Made by a program: the position numbers and the translations under genes
Source of the DNA: Bacillota bacterium
Lineage (GTDB): Bacteria; Bacillota; Clostridia; Lachnospirales; Lachnospiraceae
Length of the DNA: 64,000 nucleotides
Direction: 5' to 3'
NCBI GenBank assembly: GCA_023437365.1
Contig: JAEZGK010000099.1
Location: 205,422 to 269,421 of the forward strand
The notes under the pieces: model-generated
What the model was told of the DNA's origin: nothing
The model's input: the letters and a program-made list of their open reading frames with translations, nothing else
Databases searched by the model: none
Part shown: positions 26,859 to 35,741 of the stretch, in pieces
Numbering within the stretch: position 1 is the first letter of the stretch
How the letters are laid out: the number at the start of each line of letters is the position of its first letter

Positions 26859-27038
26859 AACTTCTATATCATCTTCAGCTTTTCATCTAACTTCTATATC
26901 AACTTCAGCTTTTCATCTAACTTCTATAATCATCTTCAGCTTTTCATCTAACTTCTATATTATCTTCAGCTTTTCATCTAACTTCTATATCATCTTCAGC
27001 TTTTCATCTAACCTCTATATCATCTTCAGTTTTTCATC
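26859..27038. repeat. Six-copy 30-bp tandem repeat derived from a gene 3' end
   Basis: Units start at 26859, 26889, 26919, 26950, 26980 and 27010 (30, 30, 31, 30, 30 bases apart). On the minus strand each reads AGATGAAAAGCTGAAGATGA followed by TATAGAAGTT. The first unit on that strand overlaps the last codons and TAG stop of the 27015-27815 gene (DEKLKMI-stop), so the tail of the gene including its stop has been copied in tandem into the intergenic region. Confidence 0.93.
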
Positions 27039-27815
27039 TACTGCTATTTTCTTTGCCCTTTTGCTTCCGTAACGATGAAGAAACATCAGTTTATCTATCT
27101 GATTGATGGCGCTTTGCTCTATCGTATGATAATTCAGAAAATTCCTGACGTATTGCTCCTCCACTGTCTCCTGTGAGATTACTTCCTTCACAGCAGCTTC
27201 CAGCTCCTCCTTAGTGACGGATTTTTTCACATATTTGAGTACTAAGATATTCACCTTCAGAAATTCCAGCACCTTGTCCTTACTCAGATTATTGATGAAT
27301 TTGATTGCTTCCTCGTTATTCCTGACGGCGATCAGCTCCGCCTGATAGGTAGGAGTACTGATGTAACGAAGCGCATCATAGCTTATCTTCACAGCCTCCT
27401 CCTGCACACTGGGGAAAGGGTCTTTGATAAATCGTATAGCATCATAATTCCTTCTGACGGCCAGAAGCTGCAGCTCTTCGCTCGGAGTGGGCAGGAATTT
27501 GATCGCCCAGCCAGCCTGGCTGAGAGCCAAGCGGATGACCTGTTCAGTCGGCTGCTTGATATATTCCAGATTAGTCCATCCGCTTTGAACGGCCTTTAGC
27601 ATCATTTCCTCGGTAGGAGCATCGATGAAACGGATTGAATGAGGGTTGTTCTCCAATGCGAGCTTTTTCATCTCCTCAGTCGGATTCTCTATGTACTCCA
27701 ACAATAATCCATTCTTACGAAGCGCAAGGAGCTTCATCTCCTCGGTGGGAGCAGGGATGGAGACGATGGCATGAGGGTTCTTATGTATCATTTCAATCAG
27801 CTGAGCGGAATTCAT
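27015..27815 (-). CDS. DUF4116-like alpha-helical repeat protein
   Basis: A 266-residue protein built from about eight repeats of 23-24 residues. The consensus is (Y/F)I..PTEEM..LAL..N….I, for example YIENPTEEMKKLALENN, FIDAPTEEMMLKAVQSG and FLPTPSEELQLLAVRRN. The pattern recalls DUF4116 and other helical solenoids that bind proteins. Residues about 200-266 are a distinct helical tail. It is the first gene of a minus-strand cluster with the MoxR ATPase and vWA protein and may deliver their substrate. Its 3' end seeds the tandem repeat described separately. Confidence 0.75.
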   Translation of the reverse strand: MNSAQLIEMIHKNPHAIVSIPAPTEEMKLLALRKNGLLLEYIENPTEEMKKLALENNPHSIRFIDAPTEEMMLKAVQSGWTNLEYIKQPTEQVIRLALSQAGWAIKFLPTPSEELQLLAVRRNYDAIRFIKDPFPSVQEEAVKISYDALRYISTPTYQAELIAVRNNEEAIKFINNLSKDKVLEFLKVNILVLKYVKKSVTKEELEAAVKEVISQETVEEQYVRNFLNYHTIEQSAINQIDKLMFLHRYGSKRAKKIAVDEKLKMI

Positions 27816-27985
27816 ACTACATCCTTTCTGAGGTGGAACTATAATCAGGTTTGATTGGTTGTTATTATACCACGAACTTGGGAAAGAGTATACGAGGAGA
27901 AAATAATTAAAGGGTTGCAGGTGAAAAAGAAGTGGAGCAGTTGTTAAAGCTTAAGAATATTAAAATATCTTCAGGAAAATTTAAG

Positions 27986-28015
27986 TTGACGGAGAAATTC
28001 ATATATTAATATAAT
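27986..28015 (+). promoter_or_regulatory. Vegetative promoter of the four-repeat secreted protein
   Basis: TTGACG (27986-27991), an 18-base spacer and TATAAT (28010-28015). The gene starts 48 bases later behind GGAGG. Confidence 0.7.
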
Positions 28016-28063
28016 AAAGAACAGCGAACCAATATATGGGAAAAGACATGGAGGAGTATATAG

Positions 28064-29770
28064 ATGAGAAAGGAATTCGTAGTAGTATTCTTTGCTGCAA
28101 TGCTTACATTCTTTCAGCCGGAATGCAGTGTGAAAATGATGAATACCGATAAAGATATTGTAAGCGTAAATCAAGATAGTAACCAGGAAGTGGAAGCAAC
28201 CTTTACATTACAGACGCTGGCTGTCAAATCGACTGCCAATAAAAGCAAGGCAGAGATCAAAAAGCAGGTGATCTTTAATCAAAAAGGGGTCAAAATAACA
28301 GCCTTAAATCTTGTAGATGAGAAGGCATATGATAATATGCGCCTGAATGTTATGGTGGAGAGTAAGAATAAAACCTTTATGGATATTTATGTAGAAGACA
28401 CCTCGGTAAACGGATTTATGTATGAGAGTGGCGGGGTTAATTATTTATTAGCATCGGAAGGCATGAAGGATGAAAGTTGTATTAATATATCAAAGGACTT
28501 TCTGGAGGCGAACGGTATTAAGACCATTCAGATGATAGAATTCAGGCTGGTTGCATATTCAAGTGATACAAAGGTTGTCGTTTTTAAATCGGATATGATA
28601 ACGATCAAAACTACTGCCAAGGATAAGACTAAGCAGGTAGTCGATGCTTCCGGAGACAGTATATTCAATGATAAAGGCGTTAAAATTATATCCAAGGGAT
28701 GGGATGCATCAAGTACTTCCTCAGATTTAAAAAATAATCTTTACATAGAAAATAATTCAAAGAAAGAAGTGTTCATCAGCTTCTTACCCTCACGAAGTAT
28801 CTTAGGTCAATATAGCAACCTTTCCTGTAGTGTGATGCCGGGTAAAAGACTGAATACTTACTTAACTTTTAATGAAAGCGCGATTAATGGAGAGGATCCT
28901 ATTAACCTAGGCTTTGTTATTAATGAAAAGAATTTAAGCGGAAAACAAATTGTCAAGGTAGACTCCGTAACATTACCTAAGAATACTCCCGAAGCCTCCG
29001 CTGATAGCAATGAGGAAGCTACGACTAAAGCCGAAAGGATAGAAGAGAAAGTTATTTATAATCAAAAGGGAGTCAAAGTTACTGCTTTTTCTCTGGAGGG
29101 TCCTACAGAAGTATTTTTTGGCAAGACTTTAACCCTCTTGATTGAGAATTATACGAATTCCTATATTGTACTAAATGCTTATGATATCTCCTATAATGGT
29201 TTTATGGCCGAAGATTCATCATCGGGGTCATTTCATATCAAACCAGGTGAGGTATCAAGAGGTTACATTCTGATTCACTCAAAAGATGTAGAACAAAGTG
29301 GTTTTGATAAGATTGCTACTATGGAATTTACATTAGATATCTATCAGAATGGTGCTAATTTTGATTCTGATATTATCACGATAGATACCTCAGCAAAGAA
29401 TGAGTATTCACAGAAAGCAGCTCCCTTGGGAGAAGTATTCTATGATGATAAGAACATAAAGATAGTTTACCTGGGCCAGGAAGCTACCTCATCCTTTGGA
29501 CCGGTCTGCAATTTTTATATTGAGAATAACACTGATACAGAGCTTTTTGTCGATGTCAGACCAAATCCAAACGTGATCCGCGAAGATACAGAGGATTGCT
29601 TTAGCGTTATGGCAGGGAAAAAAATGTATTATGTTATGATGATGGATAGAGAAAGCGTCAAGAAGAGTAAAGAGGTAATGATTAGTTTCGCAATTTATGA
29701 TAAAGGCAATGACAGTAAGAAAATCGTTGAGACAGAACCGGTGAAATTACCACTGGATATAACCAAGTAA
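28064..29770 (+). CDS. Secreted protein with four alternating beta-domain repeats
   Basis: A 568-residue exported protein. The N-terminus MRKEFVVVFFAAMLTFFQPE is a signal peptide, with Cys22 close behind but no canonical lipobox. Four repeats each begin with a similar strand pair: IFNQKGVKITAL (about 68), IFNDKGVKIISK (about 204), IYNQKGVKVTAF (about 328) and FYDDKNIKIVYL (about 460). Repeats 1 and 3 share a longer VNGFM/YNGFM segment, and repeats 2 and 4 share a S(V)M.GK(R/K) segment, so the layout is A-B-A-B from duplication of a pair. The domains resemble the Ig-like extracellular domains common in Clostridia. The function is unknown. Confidence 0.75.
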   Translation: MRKEFVVVFFAAMLTFFQPECSVKMMNTDKDIVSVNQDSNQEVEATFTLQTLAVKSTANKSKAEIKKQVIFNQKGVKITALNLVDEKAYDNMRLNVMVESKNKTFMDIYVEDTSVNGFMYESGGVNYLLASEGMKDESCINISKDFLEANGIKTIQMIEFRLVAYSSDTKVVVFKSDMITIKTTAKDKTKQVVDASGDSIFNDKGVKIISKGWDASSTSSDLKNNLYIENNSKKEVFISFLPSRSILGQYSNLSCSVMPGKRLNTYLTFNESAINGEDPINLGFVINEKNLSGKQIVKVDSVTLPKNTPEASADSNEEATTKAERIEEKVIYNQKGVKVTAFSLEGPTEVFFGKTLTLLIENYTNSYIVLNAYDISYNGFMAEDSSSGSFHIKPGEVSRGYILIHSKDVEQSGFDKIATMEFTLDIYQNGANFDSDIITIDTSAKNEYSQKAAPLGEVFYDDKNIKIVYLGQEATSSFGPVCNFYIENNTDTELFVDVRPNPNVIREDTEDCFSVMAGKKMYYVMMMDRESVKKSKEVMISFAIYDKGNDSKKIVETEPVKLPLDITK

Positions 29771-29844
29771 GCAGATTAGTTTAAATCAACCTACTTATGA
29801 ATATGCAGTTTTACTGCGGTAGCTTGACAGTCATACATAAAGCG

Positions 29845-29887
29845 AGGGTTTCGGAGTCTAAAGGATAGGCTTCGAAACCCTTGTATT
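29845..29887. terminator. Terminator between convergent genes
   Basis: GGGTTTCG (29846-29853) pairs with CGAAACCC (29873-29880), followed by TTGTATTAT. It can serve the four-repeat gene and probably the minus-strand membrane protein. Confidence 0.7.
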
Positions 29888-29913
29888 ATATGTATATTTA
29901 TGATGGATTGAGC

Positions 29914-30543
29914 TTAATAATCAACTACCATAGCATCATTCAACGCCAGCTTTTTCTTACCGGTCAGGAAATATTGGTTCATTGTCTTATGAGGCATGCT
30001 TTCGGGATAAAGCATAGGTAAGTTGTTCCTCACCCTGTAATTGATCCATAAACAGTATAGTTCGAGGATGGGCTTATTAATGGAGGTATACTTTAACTGA
30101 TAGCTTTGAACATCACGATTGTTCATAAATAGGAAGAATTTATTGGCAAATAGGCGATCTATCATACGGATATCAATTACCCCCTCAACGACCATAAAAT
30201 ATGTGGTCTGAAAGAACATGATATATTCACCCATTTTTCTGCCATCCTCAGGGGTAAACTGATAGTCGCTGCCGTCCCTTTTCTCTTTCAATTTGGAATA
30301 AATATAGATAATATTCTCATTATCCTGAAAGTTGGAGTTTAGAGTCAAGATAAATTCAGCTTTTGAGATATCAGCATCCTTTTTCATCTGATACCAGATG
30401 GCGACAATACCGATGATCGCAGAGATAAAGGTTGCACTATTGGATATGGATTCTTTGGTTAGTCGATTGAAAAGAGCAATAGCTATCATCGTGAAAAAGA
30501 TCAGTATAATGGTGAAAAACTTTCTGTTATGTCCCAGCTTCAT
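29914..30543 (-). CDS. Two-helix membrane protein of unknown function
   Basis: A 209-residue protein with two N-terminal membrane helices (residues about 9-24 and 33-50) and a 155-residue cytosolic part. The soluble part is helical with many aromatic residues (YIMFFQTTYFMVVEGVIDIR near 107-126) and begins with a KKDADISKAEFILTLN stretch, a layout resembling DUF4760-like proteins. The role is unknown. It is a single gene with CGAGAGGATAAAACC upstream. Confidence 0.7.
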   Translation of the reverse strand: MKLGHNRKFFTIILIFFTMIAIALFNRLTKESISNSATFISAIIGIVAIWYQMKKDADISKAEFILTLNSNFQDNENIIYIYSKLKEKRDGSDYQFTPEDGRKMGEYIMFFQTTYFMVVEGVIDIRMIDRLFANKFFLFMNNRDVQSYQLKYTSINKPILELYCLWINYRVRNNLPMLYPESMPHKTMNQYFLTGKKKLALNDAMVVDY

Positions 30544-30603
30544 GGTTTTATCCTCTCGTTCTTTCTTGATACTTTAATCATAGAGTAAAATGGACGTAAG
30601 TGT

Positions 30604-30646
30604 CAAGGCTTCCAAAGTAGATTAATTCTCTGGAAGCCTTGTTTTT
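30604..30646 (+). terminator. Strong hairpin with T-run next to tRNA remnant
   Basis: CAAGGCTTCCA (30604-30614) and TGGAAGCCTTG (30631-30641) are perfectly paired and followed by TTTTT on the plus strand. Because no plus-strand gene lies upstream, it may be a relic of the context of a tRNA-Leu copy. Confidence 0.6.
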
Positions 30647-30647
30647 G

Positions 30648-30690
30648 CTATAGTGCAGTTAAGGGGACTGGAATCTCTACCGGAAAATAA
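30648..30690 (-). pseudogene. Decayed 3' fragment of tRNA-Leu
   Basis: CTATAGTGCAGTT followed by AGGGGACTGGAATCTCTACCGG matches the 3' third of the intact minus-strand tRNA-Leu and its flank (35813-35850) with only a few changes. The acceptor and T-arm region is retained in degenerate form; the rest of the tRNA is absent. This is what a phage-type integration into the tRNA 3' end leaves on the far side of an insertion. Confidence 0.75.
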
Positions 30691-30761
30691 AACATTGTAT
30701 TTTGTGAACATGCAATGTTTCCATTATTCGACATAATATGATATTGAAGGAGGTGATAAGT

Positions 30762-31070
30762 ATGGGTATGCCAAATATTCCTGATATTAAACCTAAAATT
30801 GAAATAACGTTTGAAGAAACAATAACATTGTTACTTTCATCTATTGCGCTCGAAGAACTTAGCTTAGCACACATTATGAATGCGGAAGCCGAAAAAATTC
30901 AGGAGGTTGTTAAAGCTCCTAGTTGTAACAAATTAGGTGATTTATTATGCATTGATAAAAGTGTTGAACGAATGATGAGAGATGTAATAAAGAAAGAAAT
31001 GCTCTTAGAATTTAAATTCGAGAATATTCTCGAGTTACTTGAGGATAAGAAGAAATGGGAAGTTTGTTAA
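30762..31070 (+). CDS. Small helical protein with IALEELSLAHI motif
   Basis: A 102-residue protein; ATG 30762 is chosen because AAGGAGGTG lies seven bases before it. Residues about 14-42 contain TLLLSSIALEELSLAHIMNA then EAEKIQE, a motif I recall from small Bacillus and Clostridia proteins, some linked to spores. The link is from memory and unverified. There is no signal peptide. It has its own terminator and is followed by a second, weaker relative, so the two may be partners. Confidence 0.6.
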   Translation: MGMPNIPDIKPKIEITFEETITLLLSSIALEELSLAHIMNAEAEKIQEVVKAPSCNKLGDLLCIDKSVERMMRDVIKKEMLLEFKFENILELLEDKKKWEVC

Positions 31071-31077
31071 TTATGAA

Positions 31078-31108
31078 AAGGCCTTGTTATTATAGCAAGG
31101 CCTTAATT
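31078..31108 (+). terminator. Terminator-like hairpin between the two small genes
   Basis: AAGGCCTTG (31078-31086) pairs with CAAGGCCTT (31096-31104), followed by AATTTAAATT. Confidence 0.7.
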
Positions 31109-31130
31109 TAAATTAATTGAGGTGAACCAA

Positions 31131-31373
31131 ATGGCATTGAAATCCATAGATGAAAAAAATATTGCCAGAAAAATTATTGTAAATGCTTTAAAAATCGAGG
31201 GAAGCTTAGCAGATATATTAAAAACAGAATCAAAAATTTTAAAAAGGAAAGCAATATTAGATACGAATGCCGATGATATACAGATAGTAAACAGAACAAT
31301 AAAATATGTTATATTTTATCTTACTATTATTGAAGACAGAATACAAAGGAGCATGGATATTTTAAAAAAATGA
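31131..31373 (+). CDS. Small helical protein, weak relative of the preceding one
   Basis: An 80-residue lysine-rich helical protein. ATG 31131 follows GAGGTG; a GTG at 31122 overlaps that ribosome site and is unlikely. IIVNALKIEGSLADILKTES at residues about 13-32 has the same spacing of acidic and hydrophobic residues as SIALEELSLAHIMNAEAEKI of its neighbour. It is AT-rich. A small hairpin (GCGTAG/CTACGC, 31401-31419) with T-run follows. The function is unknown. Confidence 0.55.
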   Translation: MALKSIDEKNIARKIIVNALKIEGSLADILKTESKILKRKAILDTNADDIQIVNRTIKYVIFYLTIIEDRIQRSMDILKK

Positions 31374-31400
31374 TTAGAATAAGTAAAAGATACAAAAAAG

Positions 31401-31424
31401 GCGTAGTTAATACCTACGCTTTTA
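31401..31424 (+). terminator. Terminator of small helical gene
   Basis: GCGTAG (31401-31406) and CTACGC (31414-31419) with A-run before and TTTT after. Confidence 0.65.
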
Positions 31425-31466
31425 AAATAATACTGCTAATACGTTATATGTCCAAAATATAATAAA

Positions 31467-31544
31467 GGACTACCCCGGTTGAACCGACCCCCAAAAGTTA
31501 GACCAAAAGTCTATCTTATTGGGGTCACATCATTGAAGTAGTCC
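31467..31544. mobile_element. IS3-family end remnant forming a long hairpin
   Basis: CCCCCAAAAGTTAGACC and GTCTATCTTATTGGGGTC face each other around a CAAAA loop, and are the type of sequence found at the ends of IS3-family elements. Outer arms GGACTAC (31467-31473) and GTAGTCC (31538-31544) extend the stem, and a T-rich tract follows. No transposase remains. It may now serve as terminator for flanking genes. Confidence 0.55.
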
Positions 31545-31576
31545 TCATTTTTTGATTTTTTTAGAATACTGTCTGG

Positions 31577-34500
31577 TTATTTCGCTTTTCTTACACCATT
31601 TTTGTCCACGGTATAACCGTCCACCTTTGTGCTTCTGGCAAGGGAGCCATCAGCATAGAAGTAATACCACTTACCGCTAAGCTTGAGCCATTTGTCGGAT
31701 ACCATAAGGCCATTCTTGGCGAAGTAATAGCGTTTACCGCGAAGGTCCATCCAACCTACTATGAGTTTATTACCGGTATAATATCTCTGGTTATCCCCAT
31801 CCTTGACCCAACCGGTTTGCAAAATGCCGTTGGATGCAAAGAAATACTTCACGCCGTCGATGGTCTGTGTACCGCTTACAGCCTTGTCATCCTTATAGTA
31901 GGAATACTGTCCGACATCATCCAATGCCCAGCCCTGGGTCGTGGAAGGGTCAATAACCAGCTTGACGTAGCGGTGGAGCATGGCGCTAGCTTCGGCGCGA
32001 GTAGTATTCCAGGTGGGATTGAAGCGGTTGTTCCTCATGCCCATCAAGATTCCCGCCTGCTGCAGTGTTGTGACTGCTGCTTTGTAGGTGCCGTCGATGG
32101 TGGCTTCATCCTCGAAGGTAACTGCGGCGCGAATAGCAGGCAGCTTGTAACCGATGACTTTCGCATAATTTACTAAGATGAGAGCAATCTCCTCACGGGT
32201 GATGGCTTTGTCCGGAGCAAAGAGCTGATCGCTAATCCCCGTAAGGATATTCAGGCTGTTTGCCCACTCAATGTAGGGTAGATAATGGCTGTCTGCCGTA
32301 ACATCGGTGAAACTACTCTTGGTGTATGATTTGGTATCTACACCTGCCAGTTTTCCTATGGCGGTCACAAACTCACCTCGAGTGATAGCTGTATTGGGTT
32401 TAAATTTGTCTTTTACACCACCAAATAGCCCGCGTCCAACCACATAGTCAATGCTTTCCTTCGCCCAATGATTGCCGATGTCACTGAATTTTTTGGTCTG
32501 AGTATAGCCAATGCCATAAGGGGCTAAGTTCGATGTTGTAAAGCTAATACAGCCTCTGTTTGCGTCAAATACCGAGTCTGTGATGCGGGTGGCGTTGCCC
32601 TTAGCGTCCACAGACACGCCATAGAGTCCACCCGGAGCTTCGTCCTTGGCTGGACTATATGCGATGGAGACGAGGGCTTTGCCCTTACCCAGAGAGGTTA
32701 TGTTCGCTGACTTGCCATTCTTTATGTAGCTGAGGGATATGTCGTATATCGGTCTGGTTCCGATCAACTTATTGTCTCCTTTGGAGAGGCTTTGGATCAG
32801 TCCGGTATCTCTTACGATGGGACTCTGTACCGCCACTCTGTCATTGGAATTAGCGATTGTCTTAGCGAGTTTTGCTAGCGGCTTGATGGTCAGGGTCACG
32901 TCGCCGCTCGTCTGCTTCAGGAGGTCCTTGAGTGCTTCAAGATCAGGGCTTAGGGTAGCGATGGAGTTACTTAATCTAAACTGTTTTACATCTGCATTAA
33001 TCAAGCTTTTTAACACGATAGGTGACAGGGTGATGTCAAAGGATGTCGTCGTATCCGGAAGATCAATCATTAGTGATATACTGATTCCATTCGCAGTATT
33101 TCCTTGGGCCTTAGCATCGGCCAGTGCTCTTGCTATAGTGTCCTCGAGGGCTTGCTGTGGGATGGTAACGGTCGCATGGCCACTCGTGTCCACAGTCGGC
33201 GTGATGGGTAAGGCTGCAAGGAACGGTTGACCTGGCTCGTCTTTCGGTTGGTCAGTAGCTGCTGTGCTATTCGTTGTATTGTTGCCGCCGGAAGGATTAC
33301 CACCAAAGGAGCCGCCACTTTCCCGGGTGATGATGACTGTGTAGGTCTGCGTTGTTGTACTATCCTCAGCGGTGACGAGGATAGTCACCGTATTGGCACC
33401 CACTGAGAGTGGAAGCTGAGAGGAAGCCGCACCGCTTACGACATCAATACCGTTTACCTTGATTGATGCGTTGGAGTCATTTGACGTAGGTGTCATAGTT
33501 AGCGTGCTTATGCTGTTGCTGACCGTCGCTGTATAGGTATGGGTTCCGCTCACGAAGGCAGGAAGGAGTAGACCAGTGCTTAGATTAAGGGATGAGAGCG
33601 AGGCGTCACTGCTGGGAGCAGTAGTAAAGCTATTACTCTGATTCGCTGCCATCACATTACCCGAACAATCCTCAAACCCAGTGATATTGACTGTGTAGTA
33701 GGTGTTGCCGCTAAGGCCGGAATAAGGAATTGTGAAAACGGTGTTATCGATATTCCAGCTTCCACCTGTGAGTGTTGTACCGTTTAAAGAAACCGTGCCC
33801 ACACTTGTTCGCATCTCCTCGTTGAAGGTAATTGTGACGCTGCCGGCTGTATAAGCGCCCGCACTGGTGGGTGTAACATCTGTGACCATAGGAGCTATGG
33901 TGTCGACTTCAAGATCACCTGTAGAAGCGTTCCGGTTGAAAGCAGTATTCGACGTTCGTGCCTGCGTCACGAAGGCATCTTCCGGTAGCCAGAGGAATAG
34001 ATTCCCATCTTTATCGGTATATAAATCGTTTGTCCCATAGTAGGAGGCGCCGGAGACAGTCAGGCCGATGACTTCCGTTACAGCCGAGATGCCCGGAAGT
34101 GTTACTACATTCTGAGATATCTCTTGAGAGTCGCGGTTGAAGACTCCGACTCCGATGGGGGGAGTGTTTGGAGTGGTAACCGTACCACCGTTGATGATGA
34201 CGGTCCCGGCATTGATGCCTTGGCCCCCGTCGGGGGAGCCGGCGGCATTAACTGTACCACCGTTGATGGTGATGGTCTCGCCGATGATGCCGCCGCCGCC
34301 CATTAGGGAAGTGGTGTTAACTGTACCACCGTTGATGGTGATGGTCCCGCCGATGATGCCGTTGCCATACCAGCCGCCATTGGCGTTAACCGTACCACCG
34401 TTGATGGTGATGGTCCCGCCGTCGCCGCCGATGCCCAAGTCGCCAGTGGCGTTAACCGCACCCGTGCCATCAATCGAGATTGATGAGCCCGACGCAACCA

Positions 34501-34900
34501 TTAGCGCCGTATTTTCAGATTCGCTTTTAAGGATGTTATCACCAACCAGTGTCAGATCGACGGTACCCTTGTTATTGAAGGCACTGCCTCCAAGGGTGAT
34601 ATTCACGTCAGCGAGCTTAATCATCGCCATGACACCGGACTCCACCACAATGTTATGGGTTGTGGTCGTACCGATAATGGTAATGGTCTGTGTGCTGGGG
34701 AATGAGACAGCTTCACCAGTGCCATATGTAACCTTGAGAGTACCAATCTCTGTGCCGTTATCAATGATAATATTGCCCTCCGACACGTCAAAGATGTAAT
34801 TGCTAGGGATGCTTTCGGCCCGTACTGTCGCTGGCAGCATGGTGAATACCATCACTGAACACAGTAACAGGCTTAACATTCGTTTTGTCATTCGTTTCAT
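31577..34900 (-). CDS. S-layer-anchored surface protein with Ig-like, SLH and cell-wall-binding repeats
   Basis: A 1107-residue exported protein. Order of parts: signal peptide (1-28, ending VRAES); a right-handed beta-helix-like stretch of TITINGGTVN repeats (about 120-250), as in PF14262 carbohydrate-binding-like domains; an SbsA-type Ig-like domain (about 335-425; VTITFNEEM); a cadherin-like beta-sandwich (about 430-525; ASLSSLNLSTG); a linker region (550-800); three SLH motifs (about 802-985; ITRGEFVTAIGKLAG, ITREEIALILVNYA, TTRAEASAMLHRYV); and choline-binding-type cell-wall repeats (988-1100; GKRYYFAKNGLMVSDKWLKL). Having both SLH and cell-wall repeats gives two anchoring modes. GAGGAGG lies upstream. 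An adhesin or scaffold role is inferred. Confidence 0.9.
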   Translation of the reverse strand: MKRMTKRMLSLLLCSVMVFTMLPATVRAESIPSNYIFDVSEGNIIIDNGTEIGTLKVTYGTGEAVSFPSTQTITIIGTTTTHNIVVESGVMAMIKLADVNITLGGSAFNNKGTVDLTLVGDNILKSESENTALMVASGSSISIDGTGAVNATGDLGIGGDGGTITINGGTVNANGGWYGNGIIGGTITINGGTVNTTSLMGGGGIIGETITINGGTVNAAGSPDGGQGINAGTVIINGGTVTTPNTPPIGVGVFNRDSQEISQNVVTLPGISAVTEVIGLTVSGASYYGTNDLYTDKDGNLFLWLPEDAFVTQARTSNTAFNRNASTGDLEVDTIAPMVTDVTPTSAGAYTAGSVTITFNEEMRTSVGTVSLNGTTLTGGSWNIDNTVFTIPYSGLSGNTYYTVNITGFEDCSGNVMAANQSNSFTTAPSSDASLSSLNLSTGLLLPAFVSGTHTYTATVSNSISTLTMTPTSNDSNASIKVNGIDVVSGAASSQLPLSVGANTVTILVTAEDSTTTQTYTVIITRESGGSFGGNPSGGNNTTNSTAATDQPKDEPGQPFLAALPITPTVDTSGHATVTIPQQALEDTIARALADAKAQGNTANGISISLMIDLPDTTTSFDITLSPIVLKSLINADVKQFRLSNSIATLSPDLEALKDLLKQTSGDVTLTIKPLAKLAKTIANSNDRVAVQSPIVRDTGLIQSLSKGDNKLIGTRPIYDISLSYIKNGKSANITSLGKGKALVSIAYSPAKDEAPGGLYGVSVDAKGNATRITDSVFDANRGCISFTTSNLAPYGIGYTQTKKFSDIGNHWAKESIDYVVGRGLFGGVKDKFKPNTAITRGEFVTAIGKLAGVDTKSYTKSSFTDVTADSHYLPYIEWANSLNILTGISDQLFAPDKAITREEIALILVNYAKVIGYKLPAIRAAVTFEDEATIDGTYKAAVTTLQQAGILMGMRNNRFNPTWNTTRAEASAMLHRYVKLVIDPSTTQGWALDDVGQYSYYKDDKAVSGTQTIDGVKYFFASNGILQTGWVKDGDNQRYYTGNKLIVGWMDLRGKRYYFAKNGLMVSDKWLKLSGKWYYFYADGSLARSTKVDGYTVDKNGVRKAK

Positions 34901-35178
34901 ACCTTCTTATCCTCCTCATTTCTGTTGTTATTAAAGTTACTTCTCAGATACTGTAGACTCCATACCACAGCAAGATAACAGCCGTTCATAAGCTCTATCA
35001 ATCCTATGATTATTTCATAGGGCAGGACCAGGCAGCCTCATGGTAGGATTTGGAATTTGCTGTTTTTACCGGCATATTACAATCTCCTAGTCTATTACGA
35101 CTATAATAACACTTTAATCGACAAATTTCCAGATATTATGATAAAAAAGAGTATAAAGCTGTAACTTGGTTCCTGTTT

Positions 35179-35718
35179 ATGGATATTGATGTTCTTGCCA
35201 CAAAATCCAAGGTAGTCAGACCGATGAGAAGTAAGTATCTAGGTTTCACATTCTTGGAGAATGGTGGACAGTGGAAAGTAAAGCCTACAAATGAGAAGAA
35301 AACGAAATTGTATCTAGTAAAGCATGAGTATCTCAAAAGAGGAAAAGCAATTGCGAGACTGCTAGCAGTAACAATAGAAAGAGTAAATCAAATAATTATG
35401 GGTTGGATTAATTATTTCTGAATTGGAATGATGAAGTAATTTATGGATGCGTTTTGACAATGGCTAAGACACAAAATAAGAGTCATCGTTATAAAACAAT
35501 GGAAAAGACCTAGAATTATTGTCAGAAATTTAGCTTACCTAAATAGAAAATATAAGAATGGATTTAATGATGAAAGTATTTTCAAAGTTGCTAATTCAAG
35601 ATTGGGTTGGTACAAAAGATGTAGTATGGATGTAGTGGATTTCATTCAAAATCCTACACTTCTTGAAACAAAAATAAAGGACAGAGCTGGCTTGCTCAAT
35701 CCTTTAATTATTATCTAA
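35179..35718 (+). pseudogene. ltrA: Group II intron reverse transcriptase/maturase, C-terminal remnant
   Basis: The frame from 35179 gives a typical maturase C-terminus: MRSKYLGFTFLENGG, NQIIMGWINYF, then after a TGA (35419) IGMMK, a TAA, FMDAF, a TGA, QWLRHKIRVIVIKQWKRP, RNLAYLNRKYKNGF and a final AGLLNPLIII before TAA at 35716. Three in-frame stops and loss of the whole polymerase domain show it is dead. Domain V of the intron follows at 35742. Confidence 0.92.
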
Positions 35719-35741
35719 GAAATGTTGGAATATAAATTGTA

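Noticed and set aside
26859..27038. Possible CRISPR array or regulatory iterons
   Set aside because: No spacers are present, and the unit is plainly the 3' end of the adjacent gene.
34137..34799. Plus-strand 220-residue frame rich in PPLMVMVPP
   Set aside because: It is antisense to the TINGG repeats of the surface-protein gene and arises from their repetitive DNA.
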